Source: an uncultured Bacteroidales bacterium
GTDB taxonomy: Bacteria; Bacteroidota; Bacteroidia; Bacteroidales; UBA932
Direction of reading: 5' to 3'
Assembly (NCBI GenBank): GCA_905235675.1
Contig: CAJONC010000005.1
Span: forward strand, 1 to 54,461
Length of the DNA: 54,461 nucleotides
This document shows positions 44,183-51,023 of this stretch, piece after piece; positions within the stretch are counted from its first letter, which is position 1, and each line of letters starts with the position of its first letter. The notes beneath the pieces were generated by a model. That model did not search any database, was not told where the DNA came from, and worked only from the letters and a program-made list of their open reading frames with translations. Both the position numbers and the translations under genes were made by a program.

Positions 44183-44217
44183 GTGGCCTTTGTGCCACAG
44201 ATGTTTAACCGGTTAAA
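44183..44217 (+). other. Two hairpins in the CC-lipoprotein leader
   Basis: The ~50-nt leader carries GTGGC/GCCAC with a 6-nt loop (44183-44198) and the perfect 14-bp palindrome TTTAACCGGTTAAA (44204-44217). They could be an operator for a dimeric regulator or RNA hairpins that stabilise the mRNA. Confidence 0.45.
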
Positions 44218-44237
44218 TACTTAAAGTTTATTGCCTT

Positions 44238-44507
44238 ATGAAGAAGGTTTATGTAATGCTCGCAATTGCCGCCCTCACCCTTTGTGTGGCATCTTGCGGA
44301 AACAAGAACAAGAAGGCTCAGGAAGCTGAGCAGGAAGCTACCGAATGTTGCACCAAGGCTGCAGGCGAATGCTGCAACAAGGAAGGCGAGTGCTGCAAGA
44401 GCGCTGCCGAAGAGGTGAAGGATGCCGCCGTCGAGGCTGCGAAGGATGTTGCCAAAGAAGGCATCAACACCGCCGCCGAGGCTGCAAAGGACGCCATCAA
44501 GAAGTAA
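44238..44507 (+). CDS. Small lipoprotein with three CC dyads
   Basis: An 89-residue lipoprotein: signal peptide KKVYVMLAIAALTLCVAS and lipidated Cys20. The short mature chain has three regularly spaced Cys-Cys pairs, at 37-38, 45-46 and 52-53 (ECC, 5-6 residues, ECC, 4 residues, ECC), in a Lys/Glu-rich segment, followed by an amphipathic Ala/Glu/Lys helix ending AKDAIKK. Paired cysteines suggest metal binding or a redox role in the periplasm; this is inference. It has its own promoter, structured leader and terminator, so is expressed as a single gene, probably at high level. Confidence 0.78.
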   Translation: MKKVYVMLAIAALTLCVASCGNKNKKAQEAEQEATECCTKAAGECCNKEGECCKSAAEEVKDAAVEAAKDVAKEGINTAAEAAKDAIKK

Positions 44508-44529
44508 TTTGCTTTTTCGATGCAAGCTT

Positions 44530-44561
44530 GGAGGTGTCGGTTTTCCGGCGCCTCCATTTTG
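44530..44561 (+). terminator. Rho-independent terminator after the CC lipoprotein
   Basis: An 11-bp stem (GGAGGTGTCGG with CCGGCGCCTCC, two G-U pairs), TTTT loop, then ATTTTG. It lies 23 nt after the stop codon and its tail overlaps the -33 box of the next promoter. Confidence 0.75.
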
Positions 44562-44590
44562 TTGGTATAGCCAATAAATTTGTATCTTTG
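44558..44590 (+). promoter_or_regulatory. Promoter of the SurA/OstA-like operon
   Basis: TTTG (44558-44561), 21-nt spacer, TATCTTTG (44583-44590). ATG 44597 follows after 6 nt, so the transcript is predicted to be leaderless or nearly so. This also rules out the in-frame upstream extension to 44345. Confidence 0.72.
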
Positions 44591-44596
44591 CATTCT

Positions 44597-45463
44597 ATGA
44601 CTGTAAAGAATACATCGGCATTGGTCTTTGCCATACTGCTCGCCTGCTCATGCAACATAGTGGGCAAGCTGGTGCACGACGACCAGGTGGTGGCTAAGGT
44701 AGGCAAGGAAAAACTGTATCTTTCCGAACTCGCGGATTATATCCCCGCGGGCAGTTCACCCGAAGATTCCGCCAGCCTGGCCCTCCAGTACATAAATTCC
44801 TGGGCCTCGGAGCGCCTTTACGTAAAGGCCGCGGAGAGGGGGCTGTCGAAAGAGGAGAAAAACGTCTCCGCCGAACTTGAGGCATACCGCAGGTCCCTGC
44901 TCGGCTACAAGTACGAGCAGCACTACATCAACGACAGGCTCGACACCCTCATCACCAACGCCCAGACCGAAGCTTATTACAATTCGCACAGGGAAGCCCT
45001 GGAGCTTCCCCGCCCCATACTCAAGCTGCGCTTTGTCGACATCATGTCGGATTCTCCCAACTACAACGAGATACTCGGGAAACTCCCTTCCGATTCGGGC
45101 AGCGCCCTGGAGGATCTCGACAGCCTGGTGCACGTCTCCGCCCTGCGCTACTTCGACAGCTCGCAGGAATGGGTTGACGCCGCGGTCGCCGCAAGGGAAT
45201 TCGGCCTCGACTACAACACCATGCTCTCCAAACTGCAGAACGGTTTTATCATCCACGAGCTTGAAGACAGGGGAGAAACCCGCGCCGCCTATGTCTTCGA
45301 CATCCGGCGCACAGGGCAGGCGCCTCTTGAATATTGCCGCAATTCCATACGCGACAACATCCTGATCGAACGCAAACGCGACCTTCTCAGGAATTTGGAA
45401 CAAGACTTGCTAACAAATGCCCTTGAAAGCAAAGAATTCGTAATCTATCAGCAGAATGAATAG
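44597..45463 (+). CDS. SurA-N-like periplasmic lipoprotein
   Basis: A 288-residue lipoprotein (signal peptide with lipobox near LLACSC). The mature part begins HDDQVVAKVGKEKLYLSEL, which is the start of SurA/PpiC-type chaperones, and continues as charged helices (SEELEAYRRSLL-like, DRLDTLITNAQTEAYYN). No complete parvulin PPIase domain is visible, so it is likely a chaperone without isomerase activity. The longer frame back to 44345 runs antipathetic to the CC lipoprotein and is rejected. It overlaps the next PPIase gene by 8 nt and probably helps outer-membrane protein folding. Confidence 0.72.
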   Translation: MTVKNTSALVFAILLACSCNIVGKLVHDDQVVAKVGKEKLYLSELADYIPAGSSPEDSASLALQYINSWASERLYVKAAERGLSKEEKNVSAELEAYRRSLLGYKYEQHYINDRLDTLITNAQTEAYYNSHREALELPRPILKLRFVDIMSDSPNYNEILGKLPSDSGSALEDLDSLVHVSALRYFDSSQEWVDAAVAAREFGLDYNTMLSKLQNGFIIHELEDRGETRAAYVFDIRRTGQAPLEYCRNSIRDNILIERKRDLLRNLEQDLLTNALESKEFVIYQQNE

Positions 45464-46826
45464 AAAAATCATATATATCGCGCTGCTCGGCTCGCTGATG
45501 CTCAGCCCCCGCGCAAACGCCCAGCGCTACAAAACCATAGACAAAAATGTCGCAGTGGTGGGCAATGAACTGATAATGGTCTCCGACATCGAATCGGAAA
45601 TCCAGAGGATGCGCTACTACGGGCAGGCTTCCGACCGCACCACCCGCTGCCAGGTGCTGGAGGCGATGATGCAGAACAAGCTTTTCCTGATGCAGGCGCG
45701 CCTCGACTCGCTCACTGTGAACAACGACCAGGTGGAATCCTATCTCCAGCAGCAGATGGCCCAGACGCGCACCGCCCTCGGAGGTGACGAGCAGGTGGAG
45801 GAAGCCTTCGGCAAGAGCATGTACGATCTTCGCAAGGAATGGAAGCAGCAGATCCAGGAGCAGAATCTTATCGAACAGGAAAAGTATGAGATTGCAAGCA
45901 AGATTCCCGATCTGACTCCGTACGATGTGAAATGCTATCTCGACACGGTCGACCGCGACAGGCTGCCCATGGTGCCCATCAAGTACAAAATGAGCCAGCT
46001 CTGCATCTATCCCGACCGCGAGAAAGCCAAAATGGAATGCAAGGAGAGGCTGCTGAACCTGCGCGAGCGCATCATCAACGGCGAAAAATTCACCACCCTG
46101 GCCCGCCTCTACTCCGAAGACCCCGGCAGTTCCCGCAAGGGGGGGGAGTTGGGAATGGCCTCGCGTGACATTTTCTGGCCCGAATTCTCGGACGCCGCCA
46201 TGGCGCTCAAGCCGGGAGCCATCTCGCAGATAGTCGAAACCCCCGACGGTTTCCACATTATCCAGATCATTGAGAAGAAGGGAGATATGTTCAACGCCCG
46301 CCACATCCTTCTCAAACCCAAATATACCGATGAAGACCGCGAAAAGGCCTTCAGCAAGCTCGACTCCCTGCGCACAGCCATCGACAGCAGCAAAATCACT
46401 TTCGAGATGGCCGTATACGGCTGGTCGCAGGATCCCGCCACCCGCACCAACGGCGGACAGATGGCCGATCCGAACACGGGGAGCGCATATTTCGAAATAG
46501 ACCAGATAAAGCCCGAAGACTATGCCGCGGTGAAAGATCTGGAACGCGGGCAGATTTCCGAGCCCGTCCAGTCGCGCGACAATGAAGGACGCGACGGCAA
46601 CCTGGTTTACAAGATTCTGCGTCTCGACAAAATAGTGCCTGCGCACACTGCAACTTTCGAAAACGACTACACGGAACTTCTCGGACAGCTGCAGGGCGAA
46701 ATGCAGAACAGGTCCATAGATGATTTCCTCGACAAGAAGATAAGCGAAACCTACATTGTGATAGATCCTATCTTCGGGGACTGCGATTTTTCGCGTAAGG
46801 GATGGGCGGAAAAGGTCAAAAAATAA
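45456..46826 (+). CDS. SurA-like peptidylprolyl isomerase
   Basis: A 456-residue periplasmic protein (signal peptide IIYIALLGSLMLSPRANA). It has a SurA N-terminal helical region (VAVVGNELIMVSDIESEIQ) and two parvulin-type domains: the first, about residues 178-277, is clear (FTTLARLYSEDPGSSRKGGELG, split FTTLARLYSEDPG / SSRKGGELG, then GFHIIQIIEKKG); the second, about 280-400, begins NARHILLKPKYTDEDR and contains WSQDPATRTNGGQM. It should chaperone outer-membrane proteins. It overlaps its neighbours by 8 nt and 25 nt, indicating coupled translation with the OstA-like gene. Confidence 0.9.
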   Translation: MNRKIIYIALLGSLMLSPRANAQRYKTIDKNVAVVGNELIMVSDIESEIQRMRYYGQASDRTTRCQVLEAMMQNKLFLMQARLDSLTVNNDQVESYLQQQMAQTRTALGGDEQVEEAFGKSMYDLRKEWKQQIQEQNLIEQEKYEIASKIPDLTPYDVKCYLDTVDRDRLPMVPIKYKMSQLCIYPDREKAKMECKERLLNLRERIINGEKFTTLARLYSEDPGSSRKGGELGMASRDIFWPEFSDAAMALKPGAISQIVETPDGFHIIQIIEKKGDMFNARHILLKPKYTDEDREKAFSKLDSLRTAIDSSKITFEMAVYGWSQDPATRTNGGQMADPNTGSAYFEIDQIKPEDYAAVKDLERGQISEPVQSRDNEGRDGNLVYKILRLDKIVPAHTATFENDYTELLGQLQGEMQNRSIDDFLDKKISETYIVIDPIFGDCDFSRKGWAEKVKK

Positions 46827-49720
46827 TTCTGTCCGTCCTCGCCCTGCTGTTTGCGGCCGGACCTGTCCCTGCCCAGGAGAAATCTGAGCAGAAGGACAGT
46901 CTGGTGCGTCTTATCAAGGCGAAATCCCTCGAACTCATCGAAAAAAACGGAGTCAATTACCGGAAGACGATTGACGCCACCTTCTTCCACAACAACACCT
47001 ACTTCATCTGCGACACGGCCCTTTGGAACGTGGACGCCCGCGTGATAAATGCCGACGGCAACGTAAAAGTGGTGCAGGAAGGCACAATTCTCACCAGCGA
47101 CAGCATGGTGTACAATATCGACGACGACCTCGTGCAGTTCAAGGGCACTCTCGTGCAGCTCGAAGACAAAGACCGCAACACCCTCCGCACCCACAACCTC
47201 GACTACAACACCAGGGACTCCGTGGCCCTGTTCCGCTTCGGCGGCGCAATGAAGGACAGGGAAGGCCAGCTGATAGAAAGCATAGACGGCAGCTACGACG
47301 CCAAACTCGGGCTGTTCACCTTCCGCAACAACGTGAACATGTATACCGACTCCGTCTTTATCCGTACATCCAGCCTCGACTACGAATCCGAGCCCAACAG
47401 GGCCATCTTCAACGAGGCCATAGATTTCTGGAAGGACGACAACATGCTCTCGGCCGACCGCGGCTGGTACGAACGCCTCGAAGAGACTTTCTTCTTCAAC
47501 GGCCACGTGCACAGCACTTCCCCTGAACAGGAAGCCTGGTGCGACTCGCTCTATTACTACCGCACTCCGAACAATCTCCTGATGCTCCGGAACGTCCAGG
47601 TCCAGGATACCACGCGCAACGTCTTCGCCCTCGCAAACAGGGTTTTCTATGAAGATTCCCTCGCCCGCGTCACCCTTACCGACGAGGCCGCCGTGGCCCT
47701 CCGCACCGAAGAAAAGCAGATGGGGCCGGACTCGGTCAGCCGCACTAAAATAGATACGATTTACATCGGGGCCGACAGGCTTATCTACTATACCGTCAGG
47801 AAGTGCGACATCCCGGATTCGGAGATTAAGGCTGCCGAGGAAAGGCTTGCCGATATTTACAGTGATCCTGTGCATGACTACAGGCAGAAAGCGGCGCAGG
47901 AGGCGGCTGCGGCACGGCAGAAGGCCGAAGAGGAGAATGCCGCGTCGAATCCCCTGCTGGCCCAAAAGGGAGCAAGGCAGGGGAAGGGTGAGGACAAAGC
48001 TTCCCCCAAACCTCAGTCCGGCGGAGAGGAGGAGCCGCCCGCAGAGCCGACCGGCCCCGAAGAACCTTCTGACCCCGAAGGGCCCTCCGATTCCGACGGG
48101 CCGGAAGAGCCCGACGGCCCTGAAGTCCCGACGGACAGCCTTGGCCTTGTTCCTCCCTCCGACAGCATCAATGTCCTTCCTCCTACGGACAGCATCTCCC
48201 TTTCTCCAGAGCTGGACAGCCTTGCCCGCGCCCGCGCCGACTCCCTCGCAATCGCGGACTCCCTCGCCAAACTTCCGCCGCCCGACACCACCCGTATAGG
48301 TTTTGCTGAAGGCCGCGGCAATGTCAAGATATACCGCACCGACATCCAGGTGGCCTGCGACTCCATGCGCTTCTGCGAACTCGACAGTATCGCCCGCTTC
48401 TACATCAATCCCATAGTGTGGAACGACGGCAACCGCCAGTATTCCGCCGACAGCATGGGTGTGCTTGTAAAAAACCAGGCGATAGACCGCGCCAGCCTGA
48501 TGTCCGGAGCCTTCATAATCACCCAGGAAACCGAAACCCTGTACGACCAGATACGGGCCACCGAAGTGATGGCCTACTTCGACTCCACCTCGGCCCTGAG
48601 CCGCTTCGATGCGCTCGGAGGGGCCAACTGCATCTTCTATCTGAGGGAGAAGGAGCAGATAGGAACGGTTTACAAGATAGACACCAAGATGATGTCTGCC
48701 TATATGAAGGACGGGGAACTGCGCGAGAACTATTGTTTCGGCGAAAACCAGAATGACGCCTTCCCCCTGCCGCAGCTGAAAGAAGGAGACAGGAAGATGA
48801 AGGGTTTCAACTGGCAGCCGGAGCTTCAGCCCAAGGGCAGGGAAGACATCACCGACCTCGTGGTACGCAAGAGCCAGCGCAAGGAATATGCCGCCCATCC
48901 TAAGACAAAATTCCGCCAGACGGAAATATATTTCCCCGGATACATGGGCGAGGTTTACGCTGCGATTGAGGCTGCCAAAAACAAGCCCAAAGCGCGGTCC
49001 GTGAAGGCGGATGCCCCCGCCCCTGCGGACAGCCTTCCGGCGGCTGATTCCATAAGCCGTGCCGATTCCCTTGGAACCGGTGCCGCTGCGGACTCGCTGG
49101 CCCTGAAGGGCGCCCCGCGGGATTCCATCGATACCGGAGGGCTTGCAGATTCACTCAGGACAAGCGTCCCTGATTCGCTGAAGACCACTATGCCTGATTC
49201 CACGGTGGTCGCCCCGCATGTTCCTACCAAAGCCGAACTGCGCGAAAAGGCAAGGCAGGAGAGGATTGCCGCGCGTGAGGCGCGCTGGGCGGTTGCGGAC
49301 TCGATAGACGCCGCCAAGGCTGCCGCCAAACAGCAGAAAAAGCTGGAAAAGCAGAGGCGCAAAGCCGAAGTTGTGGCCGCCAAGCAGCAGAAACAGCTCG
49401 AAGAGGATGCAAAGAAGCTGGAGAAATACGTGGAGAAATACCGCAGGAAGTACGAGAAGCAGCAGGCCAAACTTGCCGCGAAGGCTGAGAAAGCGGCTGC
49501 CAAGGCTGCAAGGAAAGCCGCCAAAACCAGGCAGGAGCCGACTCCTCCCGCAAATGAAGAATTTTCTGACAAACCGATTTACGATACAAATGGAAGCAAT
49601 ACTGGACAGATTCCTGAGGTACACCGCAGTGGATACCCGGAGCGACGAGAACTCGGAGAGCCAACCCTCGACAGCAAAGCAGTTGAACCTTCTGAAGCTC
49701 CTGTGCAAGGAACTGAATGA
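46802..49720 (+). CDS. OstA/LptA-like envelope protein with long disordered tail
   Basis: A 972-residue exported protein (signal peptide ILSVLALLFAAGPVPAQ). Residues about 30-350 contain OstA_2/LptA-like beta repeats (ADGNVKVVQEGTILTSDSMVY, split ADGNVKVVQEG / TILTSDSMVY), as in the LPS-transport bridge. An acidic Pro-rich linker (about 390-500) is followed by a second OstA-like stretch (RGNVKIYRTDIQVACDSMRF) to about 720. Then comes a region with many DSL/DSI triplets (about 740-805) and a Lys/Ala/Glu coiled-coil-like tail (about 820-925). The last 44 codons overlap pepT out of frame. It starts inside the PPIase gene (25-nt overlap). LPS transport is inferred from the domain. Confidence 0.85.
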   Translation: MGGKGQKIILSVLALLFAAGPVPAQEKSEQKDSLVRLIKAKSLELIEKNGVNYRKTIDATFFHNNTYFICDTALWNVDARVINADGNVKVVQEGTILTSDSMVYNIDDDLVQFKGTLVQLEDKDRNTLRTHNLDYNTRDSVALFRFGGAMKDREGQLIESIDGSYDAKLGLFTFRNNVNMYTDSVFIRTSSLDYESEPNRAIFNEAIDFWKDDNMLSADRGWYERLEETFFFNGHVHSTSPEQEAWCDSLYYYRTPNNLLMLRNVQVQDTTRNVFALANRVFYEDSLARVTLTDEAAVALRTEEKQMGPDSVSRTKIDTIYIGADRLIYYTVRKCDIPDSEIKAAEERLADIYSDPVHDYRQKAAQEAAAARQKAEEENAASNPLLAQKGARQGKGEDKASPKPQSGGEEEPPAEPTGPEEPSDPEGPSDSDGPEEPDGPEVPTDSLGLVPPSDSINVLPPTDSISLSPELDSLARARADSLAIADSLAKLPPPDTTRIGFAEGRGNVKIYRTDIQVACDSMRFCELDSIARFYINPIVWNDGNRQYSADSMGVLVKNQAIDRASLMSGAFIITQETETLYDQIRATEVMAYFDSTSALSRFDALGGANCIFYLREKEQIGTVYKIDTKMMSAYMKDGELRENYCFGENQNDAFPLPQLKEGDRKMKGFNWQPELQPKGREDITDLVVRKSQRKEYAAHPKTKFRQTEIYFPGYMGEVYAAIEAAKNKPKARSVKADAPAPADSLPAADSISRADSLGTGAAADSLALKGAPRDSIDTGGLADSLRTSVPDSLKTTMPDSTVVAPHVPTKAELREKARQERIAAREARWAVADSIDAAKAAAKQQKKLEKQRRKAEVVAAKQQKQLEEDAKKLEKYVEKYRRKYEKQQAKLAAKAEKAAAKAARKAAKTRQEPTPPANEEFSDKPIYDTNGSNTGQIPEVHRSGYPERRELGEPTLDSKAVEPSEAPVQGTE

Positions 49721-50813
49721 ACTCGGAGTTGAGGCGGAACTCGACGAATACGGCTATGTGATGGGACGCATCCCTTCGAATGTGGATGCTGACGTGCCCG
49801 CCGTAGGCTTCATCGCCCATGTGGACACCGCTCCCGATGCCTCTGGAGAAAATGTCAAAGCGCAGATAATCAAGGATTACGACGGATCCGACATCGCCCT
49901 AAAAGGCGTGCCTGGACTCTTTCTGAAACCTTCCGAATTCCCCGAACTGCTTGCCCATAAAGGCGAAACCATCATCACCACCGACGGCACCACCCTTCTC
50001 GGGGCCGACGACAAGGCGGGCGTGGCCGAAATCATGGATGCCGTGCAGTATATCATGGCCCATCCCGAATTCAAGCACGGCCCTATCCGCATAGGTTTCA
50101 CCCCCGACGAGGAAATAGGCCGCGGAGTCGTGAAATTCGACGTTGCGAAGTTCGGTGCGGAATATGCCTATACCATGGACGGAGGCGAGGTCGGGGAACT
50201 TGAGTTCGAGAACTTCAACGCCGCTTCGGCAAAAATCCATATCCAGGGCAGGAACGTCCACCCCGGCTATGCCAAGGGCAAGATGCGCAATGCAATCCTG
50301 ATAGGCCAGGAGCTGAATGCCCTGCTTCCCGTCGACCAGCGTCCGGAATTCACCGAAGGCTACGAAGGGTTCTTCCATCTCATCTCATTCAACGGAACTG
50401 TCGAGGAGGCCGACATCGCCTACATTATACGCGACCATTCCCGCGAGCTCTTCGAGCAGAAGAAGGCCGTGATTCAGCAGTGCGTTGATTTCATAAACGC
50501 CCGCTACGGCGAAGGCACGGCAACCCTGGTGCTGAAAGACCAGTACTACAACATGCGCGGCCAGGTTGAGCCCCATTATCAGATAATAGAGATTGCTATG
50601 AAAGCCATCTCCGATGCGGGAGTCGAACCCCGAGTGCAGCCCATACGCGGCGGCACCGACGGCGCCAACCTTTCCTTCCGCGGCCTTCCCTGCCCCAACA
50701 TCTTCGCCGGCGGCCTGAACTTCCACGGCAAAATGGAGTGGGTCCCCCTCGAAAGCATGCAAAAAGCCTCGCATGTCATCCTGAACATCCTGCAAGGCTT
50801 CCTGTCAGCCTGA
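49590..50813 (+). CDS. pepT: Peptidase T (tripeptide aminopeptidase)
   Basis: PepT, 407 residues (E. coli 408), a di-zinc M20 aminopeptidase that releases the N-terminal residue of tripeptides in the cytoplasm. Metal-site text: GFIAHVDTAPD (His77, Asp79), LLGADDKAGVAEIM, TPDEEIGRGV, YTMDGGEVGELEFENFNAAS (split YTMDGGEVG / ELEFENFNAAS), and RGGTDGANLSFRGLPCPN. Start 49590 is the family start (MEAILDRFLRYTAVDTRSDE); this places its first 131 nt inside the OstA-like gene in another frame. The transcript probably ends at the structured repeat 25 nt downstream. Confidence 0.96.
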   Translation: MEAILDRFLRYTAVDTRSDENSESQPSTAKQLNLLKLLCKELNELGVEAELDEYGYVMGRIPSNVDADVPAVGFIAHVDTAPDASGENVKAQIIKDYDGSDIALKGVPGLFLKPSEFPELLAHKGETIITTDGTTLLGADDKAGVAEIMDAVQYIMAHPEFKHGPIRIGFTPDEEIGRGVVKFDVAKFGAEYAYTMDGGEVGELEFENFNAASAKIHIQGRNVHPGYAKGKMRNAILIGQELNALLPVDQRPEFTEGYEGFFHLISFNGTVEEADIAYIIRDHSRELFEQKKAVIQQCVDFINARYGEGTATLVLKDQYYNMRGQVEPHYQIIEIAMKAISDAGVEPRVQPIRGGTDGANLSFRGLPCPNIFAGGLNFHGKMEWVPLESMQKASHVILNILQGFLSA

Positions 50814-50837
50814 CGCAAGGGCCTACGGCACCGCGCC

Positions 50838-50947
50838 CATGGCGCTTAAATCGTTGTTCTTCAATGAATTAAACAAATCTCTCCCCCTGAAAAACCAAGG
50901 GGAGAGGTTGTGTTAAATACCTGTCCTATAAGCTGTTAAGCGCCAGC
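50838..50947. repeat. 110-bp structured intergenic repeat, copy 2
   Basis: Second copy of the 15599-15708 element, about 90% identical and colinear. The outer arms TGGCGCTTAA (50840-50849) and TTAAGCGCCA (50936-50945) are a perfect inverted repeat here; the inner hairpin keeps 10 of 11 pairs. It lies between convergent pepT and the OPT transporter. A second, unrelated hairpin (TTGCG 50971-50975 with CGCAA 50988-50992) lies further right. Confidence 0.85.
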
Positions 50948-51023
50948 GCTTCAAAATAATTGTGGTCTCCTTGCGACAGCAGGCGAGCGCAACCACTGCC
51001 AGTTTCAATCGGCCCGCAGGAAT

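Noticed and set aside
46751..48898. A 715-codon minus-strand open frame opposite the OstA-like gene, and similar long antisense frames at 10867-12516, 28201-29892, 30569-32173 and 35001-36851.
   Set aside because: They mirror the codon periodicity of GC-rich sense genes, contain no known motifs, and lie wholly opposite genes with firm family assignments.
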